The notes below the pieces were generated by a model that was given only the letters and a program-made list of their open reading frames with translations, had not been told where the DNA came from and ran no database searches. Shown one piece after another: positions 1 through 6,883 of a DNA stretch of 12,617 nt (positions within the stretch are counted from its first letter, which is position 1; every line of letters begins with the position of its first letter). A program made the translations under genes and the position numbers. The stretch comes from Planctomycetota bacterium. GTDB lineage: Bacteria; Planctomycetota; Phycisphaerae; Sedimentisphaerales; Anaerohalosphaeraceae. Location of the stretch: assembly GCA_003644175.1 (NCBI GenBank), contig QNBS01000033.1, positions 1 to 12,617 on the forward strand, in the 5' to 3' direction.

Positions 1-2
1 AA

Positions 3-791
3 GATGTACTGTCTCAGATCAAAGCAAAACTCGCCGACGGACTATGCGCCGATTTTATTACGTTCAGCGGTTCGGGCGAACCGACTCTCAACAAAGACAT
101 CGGCAAAATAATTAACGGCATACGAAAGCTTACCGACATTAGGATCGCCGTCATCACCAACGGCACGCTGTTAAGCGATCCGCAGGTTCGCGCCGACTGC
201 TGCAAGGCGGACGTTGTGCTGCCGTCGCTTGACGCCGGCGACGCGGAAACTTTCGAAAAGATCAATCGCCCCCACGCCGATATTCGTTACGAAACATTCA
301 TCGACGGTCTGTGTCGGTTCAGGGACGCCTGGGACGGACAGATATGGCTTGAAGTTTTTTTTGTCGCCTCCGTTAATACAGGCGCCGACCAGATCGCCAG
401 GATGAGCAGGATCATCGAACGAATACGTCCCGACAAGGTGCAGCTCAATACCGCCGTCAGACCGGCCGTCGAAGCCGCCGCAAAACAGGTCGGCGAAGAA
501 GAGCTTCGCCGGATAGCCGGCAGGCTTGCGCCCAATGCCGAGGTCATTGCCGACTTCGCCGGCGCCGGCGAGTGGCCGGGCATCCTGCCGAACATCGACG
601 GCGTACTTGAAATGCTCAAACGCAGACCCTGCAGCCTGGAAGATATCTGCAACGGCCTGGGCATGAGCCGCCGCCAGGCGGGAGGACATATCGCAGCTTT
701 GGAGTCTCAGGACAAAATCGCCTCCCAAATCAGAGACGACAGAACTTTCTATACCCTTAAGGGTAGTAAATTCCCGCGAGTAAAAAGGTAA
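3..791 (+). CDS. Radical SAM protein, 3' part, with C-terminal winged helix
   Basis: The reading frame is open from the window edge to TAA at 789-791, giving about 262 residues, so the N-terminus with the expected CxxxCxxC iron-sulfur motif lies outside. Visible radical SAM core elements are FSGSGEPTLN (residues 21-30 of the fragment; the GEPT-type SAM-contacting strand), VITNGTLL (50-57), and VVLPSLDAGD followed by INRP, the pattern of COG0731-like Fe-S oxidoreductases. After a linker, the last 60 or so residues (CSLEDICNGLGMSRRQAGGHIAALE) look like a winged helix-turn-helix, ending in a YTLKG wing. Radical SAM enzymes cleave S-adenosylmethionine to start radical chemistry. The substrate here cannot be told. 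No terminator follows closely; the next gene begins more than 400 bases later. The family call is firm, the specific role unknown. Confidence 0.85.
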   Translation, partial: DVLSQIKAKLADGLCADFITFSGSGEPTLNKDIGKIINGIRKLTDIRIAVITNGTLLSDPQVRADCCKADVVLPSLDAGDAETFEKINRPHADIRYETFIDGLCRFRDAWDGQIWLEVFFVASVNTGADQIARMSRIIERIRPDKVQLNTAVRPAVEAAAKQVGEEELRRIAGRLAPNAEVIADFAGAGEWPGILPNIDGVLEMLKRRPCSLEDICNGLGMSRRQAGGHIAALESQDKIASQIRDDRTFYTLKGSKFPRVKR

Positions 792-1206
792 GTATTGATT
801 TGAAAACAAGTTACCGCGAACAAAACGGGAATTTTCAATTGTGATCAGTATACCTGCCCAAATGAATGCCGCAATCGGCATTGGGTCCGATTAATCCCGG
901 CGTCCTCGGCAACCGTGTCCCCCCGGACAGTACTAACAAACGGCTTTTGGGGCCCTTATTACAGGACCGTCCCATAATTCGCCGTACCGGAACAACTTCT
1001 GCCTGAATCAGCGGGCCCTAATTTTTCATCTCAAAAAGTTAAGCCATTGCCGGCAACGACCGATATCTTTCTAAGCCGACGTTGCTGAGCCGTATTTTTA
1101 TCGCGGAGTTTTTAAAAAAACACTTTAGAAAATCTAAACCAGCCCGATAACAATAACAAGAGGTGAATTTTCGTTTGGCGGGCATTTACTTTCCGGCGGT
1201 CTATAG
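792..1206. other. Non-coding stretch with several small inverted repeats
   Basis: I find no convincing gene in these 415 bases. It holds a 7-bp stem AATGCCG/CGGCATT with a 4-nt loop (865-871/876-882), which can extend by CCC/GGG (857-859/883-885). A 5-bp stem TGTCC/GGACA with a CCCC loop lies at 916-929. An 8-bp stem with one G-U pair lies at 1051-1058/1080-1087. An AT-rich perfect inverted repeat TTTAGA-AAA-TCTAAA lies at 1124-1138. The last could be an operator for the downstream small gene and xer. The cluster could also be part of an unrecognised structured RNA or a decayed sequence. No good -35/-10 pair was found. Confidence 0.4.
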
Positions 1207-1455
1207 ATGAGAAAAGGCAAAAAACAACTTGTTCTGAGCAAAGGTTCACAGAAGTATATCTTCAGGTACGACAGCGGCTGCGAGGGACAATTGCTCGATT
1301 GCCTTGCCGACCAGGCCGCCGACAGGAACACCGAATTCGACTGGTTCGATGCGGCCGTGTTGAGTTTCAAACTGACACAGACACTCATGGGTGAAGCCGA
1401 CGAGATCCTTGGCAAAGGAATTGCCGACACCATACAGTCATTCGCCGAAGAATAA
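1207..1455 (+). CDS. Small conserved-looking protein of unknown function (82 aa)
   Basis: Encodes an 82-residue acidic protein. An in-frame TAG lies directly before the ATG (1204-1206), so this is the first possible ATG start. A weak Shine-Dalgarno-like GGCGG sits at 1195-1199. The first 20 residues are basic with beta-strand character (KKQLVLSKG..KYIFRY). The middle, CEGQLLDCLADQAADRNTEFDWFDAAVLSFKL, looks helical and carries the striking FDWFDAAVLS core; the C-terminus is helical. There is no signal peptide or membrane segment. It lies 84 bases ahead of the Xer recombinase in the same direction and may be co-transcribed with it. I half-recall small planctomycete proteins with a similar DWFDAAVLS core, but no function is known to me and none is proposed. 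Confidence 0.65.
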   Translation: MRKGKKQLVLSKGSQKYIFRYDSGCEGQLLDCLADQAADRNTEFDWFDAAVLSFKLTQTLMGEADEILGKGIADTIQSFAEE

Positions 1456-1539
1456 AAACAAGAAGCAACGGCGTCCTCCGGCAAGGAGCAGGACAGGCAC
1501 GCAAGACGTTGCGGTTGAGAATATATAGAAGGGTAAATC

Positions 1540-2559
1540 ATGAAAGAAGAGAGTGCGGTCGTTTGCGAGTTTTTGAGTTACTTAAAGTTCGAAAGACATT
1601 TTTCCGTCCATACCGCCAAGTGCTATGGTGCCGATCTGGATCAGTTCACAGGTTTTCTGCAGAACGAAACCAATGCTTCGGCCGACCATGACGCTTCCGG
1701 CTCGTGGTCTCAACACCCGGCGGCAACGGCAACGGCAATGGCTACTCAAAGCCAAACCTCGGTGGAGCAGTCGATCTTCGCCGCCGACGCCAATACGATT
1801 CGCAAGTACATGGCGAACCTGGGCCGGCAGGATTATTCCAAGGCGACCATCGCCCGGAAGCTGGCGACCCTGCGAAGCTTCTACAAGTTCCTGGTCAAAC
1901 GCAACTACGTCACATCCAATCCGGTCATAAGCATCAAGACCCCCAGGCAGGATAAGAAACTGCCGCGTTTTCTCGAATACGAAGAGGTCCAGCGTTTGTT
2001 GAATGCACCGCCGGCCGGCACATGGCTCGGCGCGCGCGACAGGGCGATACTGGAGACTCTCTACAGTACGGGAATGAGAGTCAGCGAGCTGGTCTCGCTT
2101 AATATGGAAGATGTCGATTTCCTTGGCGAGGTGATTCACATTCGCGGCAAGGGCAAAAAGGAGAGGATTTCACCTATCGGCACCAGTGCTCTTCAGGCGA
2201 TTCAGCATTACATTGAGTTCCGCAACAAGAGAATGGCCAACGACAGTTCGTTCGACGCCAGGGTTCTATTCGCCAACAAACATGGACAACGGCTAAGCAC
2301 ACGCAGCGTGCGGAGAAAAATGGACAAGTACCTCAAAGAGGCCGGGCTGGACCCCAACATAAGTCCGCATACGCTCAGACACAGCTTTGCGACGCATATG
2401 CTCAATAACGGCGCCGACCTTCGCAGCGTCCAGGAGCTCCTGGGCCATCAGTCGCTGTCCACGACCCAGGTTTACACCCACGTAACCACATCGAAGATGA
2501 AGCAGGTCTATGACGATGCTCACCCGCGGGGGGCGATGACGGAACAGTCGGAATTCTGA
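1540..2559 (+). CDS. Xer-type tyrosine site-specific recombinase (XerC/XerD)
   Basis: The 339-residue product has the full tyrosine recombinase active site: R180 (TGMRVSEL), K204 (RGKGKKER), H277 and R280 (HTLRH), H303 (LLGHQ) and nucleophile Y312. Spacing between these residues matches E. coli XerD (R148, K172, H244, R247, H270, Y279). The C-terminus YDDAHPRG matches the Xer tail that contacts the partner recombinase. The N-terminal SAM-like core-binding domain (residues 5-42 and 80-130) is split by about 30 extra low-complexity residues (43-75). This accounts for the length above the usual 295-305. The start is supported by AGAAGGG at 1527-1533. Xer recombinases resolve chromosome dimers at dif near the terminus. 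The XerC-like AHPR ending does not decide between XerC and XerD, and no dif site is seen here. A strong terminator follows. Confidence 0.93.
   Translation: MKEESAVVCEFLSYLKFERHFSVHTAKCYGADLDQFTGFLQNETNASADHDASGSWSQHPAATATAMATQSQTSVEQSIFAADANTIRKYMANLGRQDYSKATIARKLATLRSFYKFLVKRNYVTSNPVISIKTPRQDKKLPRFLEYEEVQRLLNAPPAGTWLGARDRAILETLYSTGMRVSELVSLNMEDVDFLGEVIHIRGKGKKERISPIGTSALQAIQHYIEFRNKRMANDSSFDARVLFANKHGQRLSTRSVRRKMDKYLKEAGLDPNISPHTLRHSFATHMLNNGADLRSVQELLGHQSLSTTQVYTHVTTSKMKQVYDDAHPRGAMTEQSEF
1721..1738 (+). repeat. In-gene hexamer repeat CGGCAA x3
   Basis: Three perfect tandem copies of CGGCAA lie inside the xer gene and encode Ala-Thr repeats in the low-complexity insertion of the N-terminal domain. 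The six-base unit keeps the reading frame, so copy-number change would lengthen or shorten the protein without breaking it. Confidence 0.85.
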
Positions 2560-2587
2560 CAGCGACCAACATACCCGATCAAAGATC

Positions 2588-2615
2588 AAAAGCCCGCCCG
2601 AAAGCGGGCTTTTTT
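2588..2615 (+). terminator. Intrinsic terminator after xer
   Basis: A perfect 10-bp stem AAAAGCCCGC/GCGGGCTTTT (2588-2597 and 2604-2613) has a 6-nt loop CCGAAA. The + strand has seven T bases at 2609-2615, apart from one C at the base. It lies 28 bases after the xer stop codon and between two convergent genes. The A-tract on its left (AAAA at 2588-2591) gives only a short U-run on the minus strand, so it may also stop transcripts of the minus-strand gene, but less well. Confidence 0.92.
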
Positions 2616-2617
2616 AT

Positions 2618-2638
2618 TTGCCGATTGCCGATTGCCGA
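2618..2638. repeat. Tandem heptamer TTGCCGA x3
   Basis: Three perfect adjacent copies of TTGCCGA lie between the xer terminator and the end of the minus-strand gene. The unit is non-coding and of the same length and copy number as the heptamer repeat at 9701-9721, though its sequence differs. It resembles the short tandemly repeated heptamers known between genes in some cyanobacteria. Confidence 0.85.
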
Positions 2639-2651
2639 TGGTCGGGTATGG

Positions 2652-3101
2652 TCAGCCGTAGAAGGCCTGGATTTTCTTCATCGTCAACTCGTCTTTTTCT
2701 TCGAGTCGGATGAGGTTTTCGAAGAGTTCTCTGATGCGGTGCTCTATGGGCTGGCGGACGATTTGGCGATACATCCGGATAAGGTACTGGTTGAACCTGA
2801 CGGCGGCCCGGCAGACATCTTCGACGCCGGCTTCGGGGGAGATTTGGATCTCATCGAAACACTCAGGTCCCGGCAGATCCGGGCGATATCGCAGCCGAAC
2901 ATCCCGGGCGTGTCGCAACTGGGCCGGCGGCAGTTTGCTCAGCGCCTCTATCGTCCGACGCCGGTGGCGGCTTATGTAGTCTGACACCAGGCACACCGCC
3001 GCCTGGTCTGTCTGCTCGGATAAGTTGGCGTAATAGGCGGCCAACATGCGCTCGAAGTCCTCGACGTGAGCCAGGATTTCCGATATCGTTATGGCAACCA
3101 T
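2652..3101 (-). CDS. Small ferritin-like four-helix protein, function unknown
   Basis: The minus strand encodes 149 residues. The ATG at 3101 is preceded by GCGGGG about 8-13 bases upstream, a possible ribosome binding site. The protein is almost wholly helical, in four segments: residues 5-30 (DFERMLAAYYANLSEQ), 33-57 (VCLVSDYISRHRRRTIEAL), 94-118 and 121-147 (LFENLIRLEEKDELTMKKI). The arrangement, with E17, Y23/Y24, D41, H46 and the E134-E135-x-x-E138 group, recalls the ferritin/rubrerythrin-like fold. However, the canonical ExxH ligand pairs are not clearly kept, so iron binding is uncertain. It converges on xer and stands alone on its strand. An overlapping + strand frame exists but lacks domain-like character. 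The helical bundle is a fair inference; the function is not known. Confidence 0.6.
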   Translation of the reverse strand: MVAITISEILAHVEDFERMLAAYYANLSEQTDQAAVCLVSDYISRHRRRTIEALSKLPPAQLRHARDVRLRYRPDLPGPECFDEIQISPEAGVEDVCRAAVRFNQYLIRMYRQIVRQPIEHRIRELFENLIRLEEKDELTMKKIQAFYG

Positions 3102-3191
3102 CTGTAATACCCCGCATTCTTCAACAGCAACGGCAAACCGCCCCGATCGCCCGAATAGTTTATCGGCAAAGGCATGCGGCGAATTAGCACA

Positions 3192-3197
3192 ATTATA
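3192..3197 (-). promoter_or_regulatory. Possible -10 box for the minus-strand helical gene
   Basis: On the minus strand a perfect TATAAT lies about 90 bases upstream of the ATG at 3101. No good -35 is seen at 16-18 bases, so the promoter call is weak. Confidence 0.3.
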
Positions 3198-3290
3198 GCG
3201 ACTCGCTCAATCGTACACTGTGACCGCCCGCTTTGGTGTATGGGACGCACATGGCATATTGTCCAACGTAGTAATAATGGAAAGTTTTCT

Positions 3291-3331
3291 CCCCTCCAGG
3301 AGGGGGGTGTCCGGCTCTGTCGGCGCCCCCC
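3291..3331. repeat. GC-rich REP-like compound palindrome
   Basis: Two back-to-back inverted repeats overlap here. The first is CCCCTCC/GGAGGGG (3291-3297 and 3299-3305), near-perfect with a minimal loop. The second is GGGGGG/CCCCCC (3302-3307 and 3326-3331), which encloses an inner CCG/CGG stem (3311-3313 and 3321-3323). The two share the G-tract and so would be alternative structures. Location between genes and shape resemble repetitive extragenic palindromes, but only one copy is in the window. Confidence 0.5.
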
Positions 3332-3556
3332 TTCACTTCATGTGCTCCGTCTCATTGACGAGTGCTTACAGATAGTATTGCCGCTTGATATTTTGAGCAC
3401 TCCCGGTGTGATGTTGTGTCATCTAACAACGTGATTGACTATTCTGACAGCAAGGCATTGATTTTTGCCGTTTTTTTTTGTGGAAATGACCCCTCGGAGT
3501 GAGTTACTATAGAGCCTTGTGATTTCAGGGACTGATGGTTTGGCAATGTTATTTGA

Positions 3557-3561
3557 CGGAG
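3557..3561 (+). promoter_or_regulatory. Ribosome binding site of cstA
   Basis: CGGAG lies 7 bases before the ATG at 3569 and supports that start codon. Confidence 0.6.
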
Positions 3562-3568
3562 ATGTGCT

Positions 3569-5284
3569 ATGAATGCAATATGGATAGTGGTAGCCGGTTT
3601 GGTTCTGTATTTTGCGGGTTACAGGTTTTATGCAAAGTACCTTGCGGAAAGGATTTTTAAGCTTGATCCGAATGCGCCCGTGCCTTCCCGTGAAATGGAA
3701 GACGGCGTCGATTACATTCCGACGAACCGATATGTGCTGTTCGGTCATCATTTCGCCTCCATTGCCGGCGCCGCCCCGATTGTGGGTCCTGCTATCGCGG
3801 TGATATGGGGCTGGTTTCCGGCGTTTCTGTGGGTGGTTCTCGGGGCGGTATTTCTGGGCTGTGTGCACGATTTCAGCGCGTTGATCCTTTCGGTGAGGCG
3901 CCGCGGGCGCTCGATCGGCGATCTGGCCGGCGACATAATCGGCAAAAAGGCGACGACCGCCTATCTGGTCATCATGTTTTTCGTCGTTGTGCTGTTGATG
4001 GCAATTTTCCTCCGCCTCATTGCCGGGCTTTTGATGAGGTATCCCGAAGTTGTAATTCCCGCCGCGGCGCTGATCGTAATCGCCATAGGCATCGGCCTGC
4101 TCATCTACCGCACAAAGATCGGACTTGGCGTCGCCAGCATTGTGGGGATCATCCTGATGCTGCTGTCGATATGGGTGGGCACGAAGAACCCACTGGTGCT
4201 GTCGGAAAACCTCGCTGTCAATACGCCGTTCTTTACATGGGTAGTCATGCTTGCAATCTACAGCTTTGTAGCCTCGGTGCTCCCCGTGTGGTTGCTGCTG
4301 CAGCCGCGCGACTATCTCGAATCCTTCAAGCTCTATGCAGGGCTGATCCTGCTCTTCGTGGGCATCATAGTTACACGTCCCGAAATAGTGGCTCCGGCGA
4401 TCAGGCCCGTGGTGGAGGGTGCTCCGCCGATCTGGCCGTTCCTTTTTGTGACTATTGCGTGCGGGGCGCTTACCGGTTTCCATTCCATCGTCGCTTCCGG
4501 CACGACATCGAAGCAGCTTGCAAAAGAAACCGACGCCACCTTTGTCGGCTACGGCGCGATGGCCGCCGAATCGGCACTTGCGCTGTGTGCAATCATCGCC
4601 TGCACTGCGGGCTTTGTCGCCGTCGGGGGCAAGACGGGACGCCAACTATGGATGGCGCACTACGGCACATGGGGCAGCGCCGCCGGACTGTGGGAAAAGG
4701 TCGGCGCTTTCGTGGACGGCTCGGCGTATTTCATGTCGTCGTTAGGGATCCCGGAGACCCTGGGCAAGACATTCATGGGCCTGATGATTGTCGCCTTTGC
4801 GATGACTACGCTCGATTCGGCCTGCCGATTAGGCCGCTACATCCTCGCTGAATTCGGCCGTCGGCGTCGAATGCCTTTCCTTACGAACGGCTATATCGGC
4901 TCGGGCCTCGCCGCGGGTATCGCCTTGCTGCTGGCACTGATGCCCGGCACCGAAGGCAAATCCGTCGGACAACTGCTCTGGCCGCTGTTTGGAACGACCA
5001 ACCAGCTTCTGGCGGCCCTGGTTTTTGCAACCGTAACCGTTTATCTCGTCAAAAGAAAAACCGCCCACTGGTTTATCAGTATCCCGTTGGTGTTTGTCGC
5101 CATCACCACCATTTCCGCGATGATATGGAATATCCGCCAGTATATTCGAAAGGAAAACTGGATTCTCACGGTCGTCGGCAGCATAATCCTCTTAGCCGCT
5201 TTTTACCTCATTGCCCTGTCATGCGGCTCGTTTATGCGGGTCAGGGCCCAGGTCAAAGCCGAAGGCGAATCGACACAGGTGTAA
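3569..5284 (+). CDS. cstA: Carbon starvation protein A family transporter
   Basis: Encodes 571 residues of a very hydrophobic inner-membrane protein with well over ten membrane segments. CstA signatures are clear. Residues 46-77 hold DGVDYIPTNRYVLFGHHFAS followed by IAGAAPIVGPAIA. GRSIGDLAGDIIG (113-125), QPRDYL (245-250), GFHSIVASGTTSKQL (303-317) and GYGAMAAE (327-334) follow. CstA proteins import peptides or pyruvate, and in E. coli cstA is induced on carbon starvation; pyruvate uptake is also known for the BtsT (YjiY) member. At 571 residues it is shorter than the roughly 700 of E. coli CstA and matches the shorter subfamily. It appears to be a single-gene unit: the mur genes behind it have their own promoter. 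No regulator gene or CRP-like site was recognised beside it. Substrate is not decided by the sequence. Confidence 0.93.
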   Translation: MNAIWIVVAGLVLYFAGYRFYAKYLAERIFKLDPNAPVPSREMEDGVDYIPTNRYVLFGHHFASIAGAAPIVGPAIAVIWGWFPAFLWVVLGAVFLGCVHDFSALILSVRRRGRSIGDLAGDIIGKKATTAYLVIMFFVVVLLMAIFLRLIAGLLMRYPEVVIPAAALIVIAIGIGLLIYRTKIGLGVASIVGIILMLLSIWVGTKNPLVLSENLAVNTPFFTWVVMLAIYSFVASVLPVWLLLQPRDYLESFKLYAGLILLFVGIIVTRPEIVAPAIRPVVEGAPPIWPFLFVTIACGALTGFHSIVASGTTSKQLAKETDATFVGYGAMAAESALALCAIIACTAGFVAVGGKTGRQLWMAHYGTWGSAAGLWEKVGAFVDGSAYFMSSLGIPETLGKTFMGLMIVAFAMTTLDSACRLGRYILAEFGRRRRMPFLTNGYIGSGLAAGIALLLALMPGTEGKSVGQLLWPLFGTTNQLLAALVFATVTVYLVKRKTAHWFISIPLVFVAITTISAMIWNIRQYIRKENWILTVVGSIILLAAFYLIALSCGSFMRVRAQVKAEGESTQV

Positions 5285-5331
5285 TCGGAGGCAAATCCGG
5301 TATTCGAGGCGGTGTGGCCGTGAGATTTATC

Positions 5332-5359
5332 TTGAACCGGGTCGCCTGCCGATTATAAT
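5332..5359 (+). promoter_or_regulatory. Sigma70-type promoter of the mur-ddl-ftsQ operon
   Basis: TTGAAC (5332-5337) and a perfect TATAAT (5354-5359) are separated by 16 bases. The expected start near 5366 gives a leader of about 40 bases before the murC ATG at 5405. Confidence 0.75.
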
Positions 5360-5404
5360 ACGGAATCGGTTGAAAATGGAATTTCAGTTATTTCGGTAAA
5401 AAAG

Positions 5405-6883
5405 ATGGCTCTATCAAAACTACATGCGCCTCGCAGGCCGGGCGCCGCGGTCTACGAAGTTATTACTCCGCCGAAAGGCACAAGAGCGCCTGTTTCCCGG
5501 AAGAAATACCATTTCATCGGTGCAGGCGGCGTCGGGATGAGCGGGCTGGCGCGGCTGATGCTCAAGAACAATGCCGCCGTCAGCGGCTCGGATATGGAAG
5601 ACTCGGACATCATTGACAAACTTCGCAGCATGGGGGCTAAGATCAAGACCGGCCACGACACCGATCATCTGCCCGATGCGCTGGAGGCGGTCGTCATATC
5701 GGCGGCGATTAAGGAGGACAATCCGGAACTTGCCGCCGCACGCAGAAGGGGCTGCAAGGTCTATAAGTACGCCGAAATGTTAGGCGAACTGATGGACTGT
5801 TACGACGGCATCGCCGTATGCGGCACTCACGGCAAGAGCACGACAAGCGCCTGGCTTGCGCATCTTCTGACGCTGGCAGGCGCCGACCCGAGTTTTATCG
5901 TCGGCGCCCAAATTCCGCAGTTTTACAGTTCCAGCGGCGTCGGCGACAGCGACATTTTCGTCGCCGAAGCCTGCGAATACGACCGCAGCTTTTTGAACCT
6001 GCATCCGGAAATCGGCGTTATTTTGAACATCGAGCAGGACCACATGGACTACTACAGGGACGAAGCCGAAATCATCTCGGCCTTTGCCGACTTTGCCGCC
6101 GGCATGAGGCCGTCCGGCACACTCATTGTCAACGGCCAGGACGCCAATGTCGCTAAAGTTCTCGATGCGCTGGAAGACGACCGCGCCTGCGTTACTTTCG
6201 GGCTGGATGCCGCCTGCGATTTCAACGCCCGCAACATCACGCTCAAAGACGGGCTCTATGAGTTCGACGTGCACCATCAGGACAACCTGCTGGGAAGAAC
6301 CGGCATCTCCATGCCCGGCGAGCATAACATCTTAAACGCCCTTGCCGTTATTGCCGCCGCGGCGACAGCGGGCACAGACGCCGACGATATCCTGCGGTAT
6401 CTTCGGCAGTTTGTGGGCATAGATCGAAGGCTCATGTTCAAGGCCCGTTGCAAAGGAATCGCGGTGCTCGACGACTACGCCCACCATCCCACGGAGATAA
6501 AGGCGTCGCTCAAGGCGATCAGGCAGCGGTATGAACCGGACCGTATCTGGTGTGTTTTCCAGCCGCATCAGTACAGCCGGACGCGGTTTCTGCTCGATGA
6601 CTTTGCCGAAAGCTTCAAACTTGCCGACATTACCCTCGTGCCTGAAATATATTTTGTGCGGGATACCGCCGAAAGCCGAAGAAAGATTAATTCGGGCGTT
6701 CTCGTCGACCGGATCCGGGAAAGCGGAAGCGAAGCGATGTACATAGATGATTTTGCGGGGATTTGCCGACATCTCAAGACTCACGTCCGCCCGGGTGATC
6801 TCGTGGTGACCATGGGAGCGGGCACTATTTGGAAGGTTGCAGATGAGTATATTCAGTGGCTTGGAGAAGATAGTCAGGACTGA
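5405..6883 (+). CDS. murC: UDP-N-acetylmuramate--L-alanine ligase
   Basis: MurC joins L-alanine to UDP-N-acetylmuramate using ATP, the first amino acid step of peptidoglycan precursor synthesis in the cytoplasm. The 492-residue product has the N-terminal UDP-binding Rossmann motif HFIGAGGVGMSGLA (36-49) and the Mur ligase P-loop GTHGKSTTS (140-148). It also has EACEYDRSFL (188-197), HN at 307-308 in the GEHNILNALA segment, the C-terminal domain motif DDYAHHPTEI (356-365), and FQPHQYSRT (385-393). Length is close to the usual 450-490. About 30 residues precede the Rossmann strand. There is no alternative start codon between the ATG and that strand, so this ATG is kept although only a poor AAAAAG stands before it. 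It is the first gene of the operon and overlaps murB by 41 bases. Confidence 0.96.
   Translation: MALSKLHAPRRPGAAVYEVITPPKGTRAPVSRKKYHFIGAGGVGMSGLARLMLKNNAAVSGSDMEDSDIIDKLRSMGAKIKTGHDTDHLPDALEAVVISAAIKEDNPELAAARRRGCKVYKYAEMLGELMDCYDGIAVCGTHGKSTTSAWLAHLLTLAGADPSFIVGAQIPQFYSSSGVGDSDIFVAEACEYDRSFLNLHPEIGVILNIEQDHMDYYRDEAEIISAFADFAAGMRPSGTLIVNGQDANVAKVLDALEDDRACVTFGLDAACDFNARNITLKDGLYEFDVHHQDNLLGRTGISMPGEHNILNALAVIAAAATAGTDADDILRYLRQFVGIDRRLMFKARCKGIAVLDDYAHHPTEIKASLKAIRQRYEPDRIWCVFQPHQYSRTRFLLDDFAESFKLADITLVPEIYFVRDTAESRRKINSGVLVDRIRESGSEAMYIDDFAGICRHLKTHVRPGDLVVTMGAGTIWKVADEYIQWLGEDSQD
6831..6836 (+). promoter_or_regulatory. Ribosome binding site of murB inside murC
   Basis: GGAAGG lies 6 bases before the ATG at 6843. 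It decides this start over the in-frame TTG at 6837, which would abut the binding site. Confidence 0.7.

Larger units (their letters stand above)
3102..3568. other. Non-coding stretch between divergent genes
   Basis: These 467 bases separate the minus-strand helical gene from cstA. They should hold the promoters of both. I see the minus-strand -10 box at 3192-3197 and a GC-rich compound palindrome at 3291-3331. A T9 run lies at 3471-3479. A + strand open frame at 3174-3434 crosses the palindrome, has an unlikely composition and no ribosome binding site, and is not called a gene. No convincing -35/-10 pair for cstA was found. Confidence 0.5.

Noticed and set aside
752..765. 14-base palindrome TACCCTTAAGGGTA near the end of the radical SAM gene
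   Set aside because: It lies within the coding sequence (YTLKG), has no T-run behind it and is probably a by-product of the codons.
2625..2984. 119-codon + strand frame overlapping the minus-strand helical gene
   Set aside because: It starts inside the tandem heptamer repeat region, immediately after a terminator, without a ribosome binding site. The minus-strand product has well-formed amphipathic helices.
3174..3434. 86-codon + strand frame upstream of cstA
   Set aside because: It runs through the GC-rich palindrome, has no ribosome binding site and no domain-like composition.
3454..3479. GGCA/TGCC hairpin followed by a T9 run upstream of cstA as a terminator
   Set aside because: The stem has only four base pairs with an 8-nt AT-rich loop; too weak to call, and no upstream + strand gene needs it.
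3478..3510. TTGTGG and TACTAT as a cstA promoter
   Set aside because: The boxes are 21 bases apart, outside the normal 15-19, and no better -35 was found at the right distance.
3419..4645. 408-codon open frame on the minus strand opposite cstA
   Set aside because: It lies antisense to a clear CstA gene. Its product is rich in His, Arg, Asp and Gln with no domain character, as expected from the complement of a biased coding sequence.
3805..4851. 348-codon + strand frame overlapping cstA
   Set aside because: It is out of frame with CstA and rich in Arg, Cys and His, typical of a shadow frame in GC-rich coding sequence.
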